Below are positions 1-6,239 of a stretch of 7,947 bases of DNA, one piece after another. Position 1 is the first letter of the stretch. Every line of letters starts with the position of its first letter. A program made the translations under genes and the position numbers. Below the pieces are notes generated by a model. That model worked only from the letters and a program-made list of their open reading frames with translations. It was not told the DNA's origin and did not search any database. This DNA is from Pseudomonadota bacterium (GTDB lineage: Bacteria > Pseudomonadota > Alphaproteobacteria > Acetobacterales > Acetobacteraceae), in NCBI GenBank assembly GCA_021807465.1, contig JAKBCX010000055.1, positions 1-7,947 on the forward strand. The letters run 5' to 3'.

Positions 1-526
1 CGGTTACGGCGGACACACGCCCGTCAAACATATGGGCGAAGGCCATTTTCTCGGAGGTCGCCTCGGCGTGGATGTCCAGCAATATGGCATGAACGGTAAC
101 GCCCAGGCGGTGGCGGGAAAGCAGTTCTTCCGTGCCGCGAAAGGGGCAGTCCAGCGTGTCCATATATTGCCGGCCCATGGCCTGGGCCAGCAGCACTTTG
201 CGGCCATCGGGCAGTACGGTTAGGTGCGCGCCTTGGCCGGGTGTGCCGGGCGGGTAGTTTAGCGGGCGGAGCAGGCGCTTTTCGCGGGCGATGTAGGGGA
301 TGATCTCGCGCCGGTCCCAGGCGTGGTTGCCCAGGGTTATTACATCCGCCCCGGCGGCGAACAGCGCATCGGCCATGTCTGGCCCCAGGCCAAAGCCGTG
401 GCTCGCGTTTTCCGCGTTCACCCCCACAAAATCGAGCTTAAGCGCCGCGCGCAGCTCGGGGATATGTTTGATCGCCGCCTCCCGGCCGGCGCGACCCATC
501 AAGTCGCCAAGGAGTAAAAATCTCAT
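1..526 (-). CDS. YmdB-like (TIGR00282 family) metallophosphoesterase, 3' end outside window
   Basis: This is the N-terminal 175 residues of a calcineurin-like phosphoesterase of the YmdB/TIGR00282 type. The family is known for dinuclear-metal phosphodiesterase activity on 2',3'-cyclic nucleotides and is usually about 260-280 residues, so roughly 90-100 residues lie past the left edge. Visible family motifs are MRFLLLGDLMGRAGR at the start (metal ligand Asp8), NAEN at 37-40 (Glu39, Asn40), the GNH block at 66-68 (Asn67, His68) followed by W70-D71, LLRPLNYPPG at 85-94, and DIHAEATSEKMA at 151-162 (His153). The last two histidine ligands expected downstream are not in the window. The start ATG lies inside the recF stop (ATGA), and there is no purine-rich Shine-Dalgarno in front of it, so translation is probably coupled to recF. 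Family assignment is confident; the cellular substrate is not known from sequence. Confidence 0.93.
   Translation of the reverse strand, partial: MRFLLLGDLMGRAGREAAIKHIPELRAALKLDFVGVNAENASHGFGLGPDMADALFAAGADVITLGNHAWDRREIIPYIAREKRLLRPLNYPPGTPGQGAHLTVLPDGRKVLLAQAMGRQYMDTLDCPFRGTEELLSRHRLGVTVHAILLDIHAEATSEKMAFAHMFDGRVSAVT
523..526 (-). other. ATGA stop/start overlap between recF and the YmdB-like gene
   Basis: On the minus strand the four bases read ATGA: TGA ends recF and ATG starts the phosphoesterase. The bases just upstream (TCTATAGACCCGGC) hold no Shine-Dalgarno, which fits termination-reinitiation coupling. Confidence 0.85.
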
Positions 527-1647
527 GCCGGGTCTATAGAGCCTTCACGCACGGTGTAACAGGCCGCCTCCAGGCCTTCGAACGGCTCGGGGTCTGTGCC
601 GGTGAGGAAGGCGCTGTAGGGGGCGGCGTTGAGCGCGGCGAACAGGGCGGCGCGGCGGGTGGAATCGAGATGGACCAGCGGCTCATCGAGCAGCAGCAAG
701 GGGGGCTGGCCGCGTGTGGCGGTAACCATGACGGCGTGGCCGAGCACGATGCCGATGAGCATTGCTTTTTGCTGCCCGGTGGAAGAGAGCGCGGCGGGGC
801 GGCGGGTTACGAGGTCCGCTATGAGGAAATCTGCTTTTTGCGGGCCTATGGAAGCGGATTTTTGGGCGGCATCCTGCCTGCGGGCGGCGGCGAGGGCGAT
901 GCGGAGCTGGTCTTCCACCTCTATGGCCGGGTGTTCCGCCAGTTGGGCGGCGATGGCGCAGCCCAGCCCCAGCGATACGCGAGGGAACGGGTCTGACGCG
1001 CCCGCCACGATGGCGGCGTTTAGCCGGGCGAGCAGCGCCATGCGGGCGGCGGTGGCGGCCACGCCGTGGCGGGCCATGGCATCTTCCAGCCCGGCCAGCC
1101 AGGCGGGGTCGGGGCTTTCCGCCAGCAAGCGGTTGCGCTGGGCGCTGGCGGCTTCAAACGCCGCGATTTCGCGCGCATGGGCGGGTTCCAGCGCCAGCAC
1201 CAGGCGGTCGAGGAATTTGCGGCGGCCGGAGGCGGTGTCGGTAAACAGCCGGTCCATTTGCGGGGTGAGCCAGATGGCGGCGAGCAGCTCGCCCACCTCG
1301 GCCTGGTTGCGCGGCTTGGCGCCGTTGAGGCGGAACTCCCGGCGCTCCGGCGCGGCTTCCACCTGGCCGGTGCCGATTTCCAGCCCATCGGCAAAGCTGG
1401 CGGCCACGGCCCAGCTGCCGGAAGCCTCTGGGCCTTTGCGGGCCAGCTCGGAAAACCGCGCGCCGCGCAGCCCGCGCCCGGGCACGAGCAGGGATATGGC
1501 TTCCAGCAAATTGGTTTTGCCTGAGCCGTTGGGGCCGGTGAACAAACTGAGCCGCGCTTGCGGGGCGAAGCGCAAGGCGGGGTAGGAGCGGAAATCAGTC
1601 AGGGTAAGGCGGGTGAGCAAGATAATGTCCGGCGGGTGGCGCGGCAT
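523..1647 (-). CDS. recF: RecF, DNA replication and repair ATPase
   Basis: RecF is an SMC/ABC-like ATPase that binds gapped DNA and, with RecO and RecR, helps load RecA at ssDNA gaps and stalled forks. The 374-residue product shows the N-terminal LTRLTLTDFRSY strand/loop (11-22), Walker A GPNGSGKTN at 38-46, RRKFLDRLV at 142-150, a GPQKADF block at about 268-274, ABC signature LSSTGQQKAML at 287-297 and Walker B LLLLDEPLVHLD at 317-328. Length is normal for the family. The frame stays open upstream to 1743, but the extra residues are low-complexity and would overlap the divergent gene, so the ATG at 1647 is preferred. It lacks a good Shine-Dalgarno. A TTG at 1620 (giving LLTRLTL-like MLTRLTL, preceded by CCGGAC) is a real alternative. 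The signature has Gln where I expect Glu (TGEQK). It overlaps the next gene by ATGA, suggesting a recF-ymdB operon. Confidence 0.95.
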   Translation of the reverse strand: MPRHPPDIILLTRLTLTDFRSYPALRFAPQARLSLFTGPNGSGKTNLLEAISLLVPGRGLRGARFSELARKGPEASGSWAVAASFADGLEIGTGQVEAAPERREFRLNGAKPRNQAEVGELLAAIWLTPQMDRLFTDTASGRRKFLDRLVLALEPAHAREIAAFEAASAQRNRLLAESPDPAWLAGLEDAMARHGVAATAARMALLARLNAAIVAGASDPFPRVSLGLGCAIAAQLAEHPAIEVEDQLRIALAAARRQDAAQKSASIGPQKADFLIADLVTRRPAALSSTGQQKAMLIGIVLGHAVMVTATRGQPPLLLLDEPLVHLDSTRRAALFAALNAAPYSAFLTGTDPEPFEGLEAACYTVREGSIDPA

Positions 1648-1674
1648 TGTCGCGCAGGGGGCGCCGCGGATCAA
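1646..1674 (-). promoter_or_regulatory. Possible sigma-70-like promoter for recF
   Basis: Read on the minus strand, TTGATC (1674-1669) is separated by 17 bases from GACAAT (1651-1646), each matching 4 of 6 consensus bases. If used, transcription would begin near 1639, downstream of the ATG at 1647, and translation would have to start at the TTG at 1620. This is a weak match in a GC-rich spacer and is inference only. recF does need a promoter here, because the gene behind it runs the other way. Confidence 0.22.
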
Positions 1675-1719
1675 GGAAGCGCTTGGCACCCGCGCGGGCG
1701 GGCCGTATGCCGGGGGCAT

Positions 1720-1729
1720 GGAGGGTGAG
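1720..1729 (+). promoter_or_regulatory. Ribosome binding site deciding the MEKHLA gene start
   Basis: GGAGGGTGAG lies directly before the ATG at 1730. It aligns with the anti-Shine-Dalgarno complement AGGAGGTGA with a short gap. This favours 1730 over in-frame ATGs at 1613, 1718 and 1766, although 1718 (preceded by GGGGG) cannot be excluded. Confidence 0.5.
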
Positions 1730-2167
1730 ATGGACCGGCGCAATGATGAGGGGTCTGCGGCGCTTATGGCGGGGAGTTTCTTGCGGCTGGTAGGGCGGGC
1801 ATTGGCGGCGGAGGTGAACGCGAAGGCGCTGTATGAGGCGGGGTTTTGCCTGCTGGCGCATGACGGCGCGGCGGACCCGCGATTTATTTACGCCAACCGC
1901 GCGGCGCAGACTTGTTTCGGCTATTCATGGGATGAGTTTATCGGCCTGCCCTCACGCCTTTCCGCCGAGGCGCCGGAACGGGCGGAACGCGACCGGCTGC
2001 TGGCGGCGGTGCGGGAGCATGGGTTTATTGCGGATTACCGGGGCGTGCGGGTGCGGAAGAATGGGGAGCGGTTTTGGATTGAGCAGGCTGTGGTGTGGGA
2101 GTTGCGGGATGCGGCGGGGGTGAGGCGTGGGCAGGCGGCGGTGTTTGCGCCACCTGCCACTCCTTGA
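1730..2167 (+). CDS. Stand-alone MEKHLA (PAS-like) domain protein
   Basis: A 145-residue protein that consists almost entirely of one MEKHLA domain, a PAS-like fold known from the C-terminus of plant HD-ZIP III regulators and from small bacterial proteins. Conserved blocks are an N-terminal helix FLRLVGRAL (17-25), DPRFIYANRAA (49-59), the W/EF then LPSRLSAE block (73-80), GFIADYRGVRVRKNGERF and its following WIEQAVVW (98-123), and GQAAVF (134-139). There is no signal peptide, membrane segment or output domain (kinase, HTH, GGDEF), so if it senses a ligand it must act through a partner. The start is set by GGAGGGTGAG before the ATG. It is divergent from recF across about 80 bases and convergent with the TPR gene across 33 bases. 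The bacterial family has no established function that I know of. Domain assignment is confident; role is unknown. Confidence 0.85.
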   Translation: MDRRNDEGSAALMAGSFLRLVGRALAAEVNAKALYEAGFCLLAHDGAADPRFIYANRAAQTCFGYSWDEFIGLPSRLSAEAPERAERDRLLAAVREHGFIADYRGVRVRKNGERFWIEQAVVWELRDAAGVRRGQAAVFAPPATP

Positions 2168-2200
2168 GCGTATCGCCCTGGTGCGCCGGAATGATAGGAT

Positions 2201-3910
2201 CTACTTTTCAACCATATGCGGCGCGAACTGAGCGGCAATGCCGGGATTGATGCTCTTGGCCTTGGCTAGATCGGCTTCGCTATCCGTTTCATAGCCCGCC
2301 GCTTTTTCCGCAATGCTTTTGCCGTAGAGAGAGTTGGCCGAATCGGGGGCGGCCATCAATGCCAAAGTATAGTCAGATATTGCGGCATCGTAGTCTTTAA
2401 GCCGCAGATAAACAAAGCCACGTGAGTTATAGCTGTAATCATAATTAGGCCCGATTTTTATGGCTCTGTTGCAATCGGCCAAGGCTGGCTGCAAATCCCC
2501 CATATTGGCACGGCCAAAGCAACGATTATTCCAGGCGATGTCATCTCCGGGGCTGAGAGCAATAGCCTTCGTATCATCTGCTACGCTTTGCGTCCAATGG
2601 CCCTCGCTGGCATAGGCATAGCCTCGTTCTATGAATATATATTCGTTCATCGGCTCCAACCGAATTCCCATGCTGTAATCGGCAATGGCCTTGGGCCAGA
2701 GAGAAAGCTGGTTATAGACATTGCCGCGCTCAACATAAGCCCCCGCCAGATGCGGGTTGAGCGCAATGGCGCTGGTATAATCGGCGATAGCATCCTGCGG
2801 CTCATTCCTACGATTATAGAGATAGGCGCGCGCCATATAGGCGGCCGCATCGTCATGACGTAGGCGAATGGCGTTTGTTTCGTCGGACAAGGCAGCATCC
2901 GGTTGGTTAAGCCGCATGTAGGCAACCCCGCGCAACCTGTAAGCCAGGCCAAGACTATTGCCACCTTCATGACCCGCTGCAATGATACCGCTGCATGAAT
3001 TGACAGCCTGATAGGGGTCATCGCCAACACAGCCAAGCCATACGGGTTTGGCAAAATGAGCGGCGCCAACGAATAGCAGCCCGGCGGTGGCAAGACCGCC
3101 GGTCATGAAAGTCGTGGACGATTTTTTACCCCGGCCACGCGGCAAAAACACCATCAAGGCACCGAGAATGGCAGTAAAGGCGCAAAGCAAGGCGCCCGTA
3201 TTGAAATTTGCGTTGAGGAGGGCGGGCCAGACCCTCTTCAGAGACAAAGCGGGTTCAGGGGTCATCGCTGAGGCGAGAAAACACAGCGCCAGAAATACCG
3301 TGAGGCAGGTGGCACCAAGCAGCACCAGCCCGGCATGATAGACGACGGAGCGGATTTTCTCCAGCCAGATGCTGATGAAAAACGGAACGGCGCCACCAAC
3401 GACGAGGACGCCGACCATGATGCACTTGGCAAGCAATTCGAAGCGCGACGGAGGAAGAGGTACAAAGCCGGCTATCTGGACAAGGCTGAAGGCCATGCAA
3501 GCAAGGATAAAAAACAATATGCCGAAGATGGTGCGTAATTTCGGCCGGGCATGCGTGCCAGAGACAGGCTCATATACCGCAGAAGAGAAGAATATCGCGC
3601 CTGGGATAGCATAGACGGCTAGCCCGAATAGGGCGATGGGACTCACAAGATAATTAACATTGATAGCAACGAAGGCTACGATGCCACTCGCCACATAAAG
3701 CCAGCGCCCGGCTTTCCGACCGGACAGCATGATGAAACCGGAAATGCAGACAGTCAGCACCGCCAACACGCATACCCAATCTCGAGTCGGTACTGGCATT
3801 GCCCGATGTTGCATGCCTACACGCAGGGCATTGAGCATGGATAAAGCTGCGAAAACATTACCGAGAATTATGAGCCAACACATGGCTATCCAAAGTCTCG
3901 GCTGTTTCAC
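2201..3910 (-). CDS. Polytopic membrane protein with C-terminal periplasmic TPR array
   Basis: I do not recognise a named gene. The 569-residue product has about nine hydrophobic helices (near 7-29, 44-64, 71-88, 91-113, 127-150, 161-183, 189-215, 235-256, 270-288). Positively charged loops GRKAGR (64-69), HARPKLR (120-126), EKIR (184-187) and RGRGKK (258-263) fall on alternate sides, which by the positive-inside rule puts the N-terminus in the cytoplasm and the C-terminus in the periplasm. From about 321 to 558 there are six clear TPR units and a seventh weaker one in strict 34-residue register, with G/A-x-A-Y and A-I-x-D-Y-x-x-A-I-x-L-x-P hallmarks (for example 355-388, 389-422, 491-524). 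Cysteines at 294/306 and 464/480 could form periplasmic disulfides (inference). The start is GTG, preceded by AAGGGA eight bases away. TPRs suggest a protein-binding scaffold; partner unknown. Base composition is clearly lower in GC than neighbours, hinting at later acquisition. Confidence 0.82.
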   Translation of the reverse strand: MKQPRLWIAMCWLIILGNVFAALSMLNALRVGMQHRAMPVPTRDWVCVLAVLTVCISGFIMLSGRKAGRWLYVASGIVAFVAINVNYLVSPIALFGLAVYAIPGAIFFSSAVYEPVSGTHARPKLRTIFGILFFILACMAFSLVQIAGFVPLPPSRFELLAKCIMVGVLVVGGAVPFFISIWLEKIRSVVYHAGLVLLGATCLTVFLALCFLASAMTPEPALSLKRVWPALLNANFNTGALLCAFTAILGALMVFLPRGRGKKSSTTFMTGGLATAGLLFVGAAHFAKPVWLGCVGDDPYQAVNSCSGIIAAGHEGGNSLGLAYRLRGVAYMRLNQPDAALSDETNAIRLRHDDAAAYMARAYLYNRRNEPQDAIADYTSAIALNPHLAGAYVERGNVYNQLSLWPKAIADYSMGIRLEPMNEYIFIERGYAYASEGHWTQSVADDTKAIALSPGDDIAWNNRCFGRANMGDLQPALADCNRAIKIGPNYDYSYNSRGFVYLRLKDYDAAISDYTLALMAAPDSANSLYGKSIAEKAAGYETDSEADLAKAKSINPGIAAQFAPHMVEK

Positions 3911-4029
3911 CTGCGTCCCTTTCCATGCGACACTGTTCTAAACGGGCGTCTTGAAAAGGAATTTTTCATTGCGCAGTCAACAATGCAACTCGTCAATCAG
4001 GTTGTAATTAAGCCAGGCGCGATGCAGGC
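3911..4029. other. Spacer between dnaN and the TPR gene
   Basis: The 119 bases between dnaN and the downstream TPR gene are AT-richer than the flanking core genes. They hold a short 5-bp inverted repeat (CATTG/CAATG at 3967-3971 and 3981-3985) but no convincing intrinsic terminator for dnaN. Confidence 0.5.
3968..3996 (-). promoter_or_regulatory. Weak candidate promoter for the TPR gene
   Basis: On the minus strand TTGACG (3996-3991) is followed after 17 bases by CGCAAT (3973-3968), leaving about 58 bases to the GTG start. The -35 is good, the -10 poor (only AAT matches). A second TTGACT (3980-3975) lies just downstream. Either could be used; the evidence is pattern only. Confidence 0.2.
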
Positions 4030-5154
4030 CTAAACCCGCATCGGCATCAGCACATAAACAGCCGAATTATCATCCTGGTCGCGCACCAGTGTCGGCGCGG
4101 CCCCATCGGCAAACACAAACTCTACCTTGCCCTTCACCTGGTCGGTGACATCGGACAAATATTTCGCCTGAAAGCCGATTTCCAAAGGCCCGAACTGGTA
4201 ATCCACCAAATCGCCGCCCAGCTCTTCCGAGGCGCTGCCTTGCTCGGCGCTGGCGGCGGAGATGACGAGCAAATCCTTCGCCAGAGAGAGCTTCACCGGG
4301 CGGTGCTTCTCGGCCGAAATGGCGGAGACGCGGCCCACAGCGTCGTTGAAATCCTTCTTGTCCACGCGCAGCACTTTGTCGTTATTGCGGGGGATCACCC
4401 GCTCATAATCGGGGAAGGTGCCGTCGATCAGCTTGCTGGTCAGTTTCATCGTGCCAATGCTGAACTGGATGCGCGTTTCAGACAGCGCCACTTCCACCTC
4501 GCCGGAAACCTCGTCCAGCAGCTTGCGCAGCTCGGTTACGGTTTTGCGCGGGATGATGATGCCGGGCATGCCCGCCGCACCTTCCGGCAGCGGCTCTTCC
4601 ACACGGGCCAGGCGGTGGCCGTCTGTCGCCACGGCGCGCAGCACGGGGCCGCCCTCGCCTTCCGCCGCGTGCAGGAAGATGCCGTTAAGGTAGTAGCGCG
4701 TTTCCTCGGTGGAGATGGCGAAGCGCGTGCGGTCGATAAGCCCGCGCAGCTCAGCCGCGGAGAGCACGAATTGGTGTGTGAGCTTGCCGGCGTCGAGCTT
4801 GGGGAATTCATCCACCGAAAGCGCCACGAGGCTGGTGGCATAGCGCCCAGCACGCAGGGCCAGTTGCGCGTCGCCGCCCGGGTGGTCCAGCTCGATAACC
4901 GCATTATCTGGCTGGCGGCGGACAATTTCGTACAGCGTGGCGGCGGGTACGGTAATGGCGCCGTTACGGCTGGTTTCCGCCGCAACTTCCTCGACCAGCG
5001 AAATTTCAAGGTCGGTCGCGGCCAGGCTGAGCTGGCCATCGCGCACCGCCAGCAGCACGTTGGCGAGAATGGGGATGGTATTGCGCTTCTCGACCACATT
5101 CTGCACGTGGGCCAGAGATTTCATCAGCGTGGCGCGATCGGCCTTGAATTTCAT
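4030..5154 (-). CDS. dnaN: DNA polymerase III beta subunit (sliding clamp)
   Basis: The beta clamp is a ring-shaped homodimer that holds DNA polymerase III and other proteins on DNA; each chain has three clamp folds. The 374-residue product is full length. Seen motifs are the N-terminal MKFKADRATLMKSL, RNTIPILANVLL (24-35), ATDLEIS (46-52), EFPKL (116-120), STEETRYYLNGIFLH (148-162), ATDGHRLA (176-183) in domain 2, LIDGTFPDYERVIP (242-255) and the C-terminal VYVLMPMRV (366-374), part of the pocket that binds clamp-interacting peptides. The ATG at 5154 is preceded by GGAAGGG with a short gap. Unlike the usual arrangement, the gene is not cotranscribed with dnaA: a plus-strand gene lies between them, so its promoter must be in the 129-base gap or inside the hydrolase gene. 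The TPR gene follows on the same strand after 119 bases and could receive read-through. Confidence 0.98.
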   Translation of the reverse strand: MKFKADRATLMKSLAHVQNVVEKRNTIPILANVLLAVRDGQLSLAATDLEISLVEEVAAETSRNGAITVPAATLYEIVRRQPDNAVIELDHPGGDAQLALRAGRYATSLVALSVDEFPKLDAGKLTHQFVLSAAELRGLIDRTRFAISTEETRYYLNGIFLHAAEGEGGPVLRAVATDGHRLARVEEPLPEGAAGMPGIIIPRKTVTELRKLLDEVSGEVEVALSETRIQFSIGTMKLTSKLIDGTFPDYERVIPRNNDKVLRVDKKDFNDAVGRVSAISAEKHRPVKLSLAKDLLVISAASAEQGSASEELGGDLVDYQFGPLEIGFQAKYLSDVTDQVKGKVEFVFADGAAPTLVRDQDDNSAVYVLMPMRV

Positions 5155-5189
5155 GGTACCCTTCCAGACAAAGCACGAATTTTTGGTTT

Positions 5190-5217
5190 TTGACCGATTC
5201 GTGGCTTAGCCTAGCAA
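5190..5217 (+). promoter_or_regulatory. Candidate promoter for the alpha/beta-hydrolase gene
   Basis: TTGACC (5190-5195, 5 of 6 to the -35 consensus) is followed after 16 bases by TAGCAA (5212-5217, a poor -10). Transcription would start near 5224, about 60 bases before the GTG. The first GATTC of the repeat cluster touches the -35. Weak support. Confidence 0.28.
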
Positions 5218-5252
5218 GGGGACCGATTCTAGGGAAGGTGGTACGGAATCGG
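5194..5252. repeat. Three CCGATTC copies (two direct, one inverted), each with a GANTC site
   Basis: CCGATTC occurs at 5194-5200 and 5223-5229, and its complement GAATCGG at 5246-5252. The two direct copies extend to GACCGATTC (5192-5200 and 5221-5229), 29 bases apart. The second and third copies form a 7-bp inverted repeat with a 16-base spacer. Every copy contains GANTC, the target of the alphaproteobacterial cell-cycle methyltransferase CcrM. They sit in the divergent spacer before dnaN and the hydrolase gene. A regulatory role is inference. Confidence 0.55.
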
Positions 5253-5283
5253 CGCCGGATAACGGAACAGAAGGGAAAAAGCG

Positions 5284-6237
5284 GTGGGAAGCAGGCATTT
5301 GGTGGATACGGAATTACTGGCAGGGCTGGAAATGCTGCCCATGTTCGATTTTTCAACGGTTGATATAGGCGCGGTGCGCGCGGGGCTGGCAACATGGCGC
5401 GAGGCCGCCGCCGCGCCAGAAATGCCGGATGTGCAAAGCGCGTGGCTGAATGCTCCCGGCCCCGCCGGTGCGCCCGGCGTGCGCGTGGCAATGCACAGGC
5501 CCATGGCGGCAAACGGGCCTCTGCCTGCGATACTGCATGTTCACGGCGGCGGTTATGTGCTGGGAGAGGCCACCCTGGACGATATTGCCAACCGCACCCT
5601 GGCGCTGACGCTGGGCTGTGCCATTTTTTCGGTGGATTACCGGCTGGCGCCGGAAACGGCGCATCCGGGGCCGGTGGAGGATTGCTACGCGGCTCTTAAC
5701 TATGTGGCGGCCAATGCCGGGGCGCTGAGGGTAGATGCGGCGCGTATCGGCGTGATGGGCGAGAGTGCCGGCGGCGGGCTGGCGGCGGCTTTGGCGCTGC
5801 TGGCGCGCGACCGGGGCGGACCTGGGCTGGCGTTTCAGCACCTTATCTACCCGATGCTGGATGACCGCACCTGCGTGGCGGCGGACCCGCATCCGTTTAC
5901 GGGGGAGTTTGTGTGGGGCGTGGCGCAGAACCGCTATGGCTGGGCGGCGCTGCTGGGGCAGGCCCCGGGCGGGGCGGATGTTTCGCCCTATGCGGCAGCG
6001 GCGCGGGCCACGGATTTATCTGGCCTGCCGCCAGCTTTTATTGCCGTGGGAGCGCTGGATTTGTTTCTGGAAGAGAATCTTGAATATGCCCGCCGGCTGA
6101 CGCGCGCCGGTGTGCCGGTGGAGCTGCATGTGTATCCGGGCGCGTATCATGGCTTTCAACTGGCGCCCGGCGCGGCGGTTACAGAGGCGGCAAACCGCGA
6201 TAGCGTGGCGGCATTGCGGCGCGCGCTGGGGACTTAA
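5284..6237 (+). CDS. Alpha/beta-hydrolase of the hormone-sensitive-lipase type (esterase family IV)
   Basis: A 317-residue carboxylic-ester hydrolase, likely cytoplasmic since no signal peptide or membrane segment is visible. Key features of the family are present in order: the oxyanion-hole motif HGGG (87-90) in LHVHGGGYVLGE, DYRLAPE (118-124), the nucleophile elbow GESAGG (159-164, Ser161), YPMLDDR (189-195), the catalytic Asp in VGALDLFLEEN (Asp259) and the catalytic His in YPGAYHGF (His289). The natural substrate cannot be read from sequence; short acyl esters are typical for the family. The proposed GTG start follows AAGG at 5271-5274 with nine bases between; an ATG at 5332 is possible but would trim the conserved N-terminal LLAGLEMLP cap segment. 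It is divergent from dnaN and convergent with dnaA, sharing a stop palindrome. Its placement between dnaA and dnaN is unusual and suggests insertion. Confidence 0.92.
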   Translation: MGSRHLVDTELLAGLEMLPMFDFSTVDIGAVRAGLATWREAAAAPEMPDVQSAWLNAPGPAGAPGVRVAMHRPMAANGPLPAILHVHGGGYVLGEATLDDIANRTLALTLGCAIFSVDYRLAPETAHPGPVEDCYAALNYVAANAGALRVDAARIGVMGESAGGGLAAALALLARDRGGPGLAFQHLIYPMLDDRTCVAADPHPFTGEFVWGVAQNRYGWAALLGQAPGGADVSPYAAAARATDLSGLPPAFIAVGALDLFLEENLEYARRLTRAGVPVELHVYPGAYHGFQLAPGAAVTEAANRDSVAALRRALGT

Positions 6238-6239
6238 GT
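6232..6239. other. Shared stop-codon palindrome of convergent genes (ACTTAAGT)
   Basis: The palindrome encodes Thr-stop (ACT TAA) on both strands: the hydrolase ends with TAA at 6235-6237 and dnaA with TAA at 6236-6234. The two coding regions overlap by four bases, so no terminator can lie between them. Confidence 0.93.

Noticed and set aside
629..1585. 318-codon open frame on the plus strand opposite recF
   Set aside because: Antisense shadow of recF; Ser/Ala/Arg-rich low-complexity translation with no domain.
1648..1743. 32-residue N-terminal extension of the recF frame
   Set aside because: Low-complexity sequence outside the RecF fold that would overlap the divergent MEKHLA gene; no ribosome binding site supports a start at 1743.
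2168..2200. Possible bidirectional terminator between the convergent MEKHLA and TPR genes
   Set aside because: I found no stable inverted repeat in the 33-base gap.
3953..3967. GAAAA/TTTTC inverted repeat as a possible terminator of dnaN
   Set aside because: The stem is five A/T-rich pairs around a tiny loop, with no GC core; too weak to call.
4240..5193. 317-codon open frame on the plus strand opposite dnaN
   Set aside because: Antisense shadow of the complete dnaN gene, with no recognisable domain.
5257..5265. TTATCCGGC on the minus strand as a DnaA box near dnaN
   Set aside because: Three mismatches to TTATCCACA, including the conserved CACA end.
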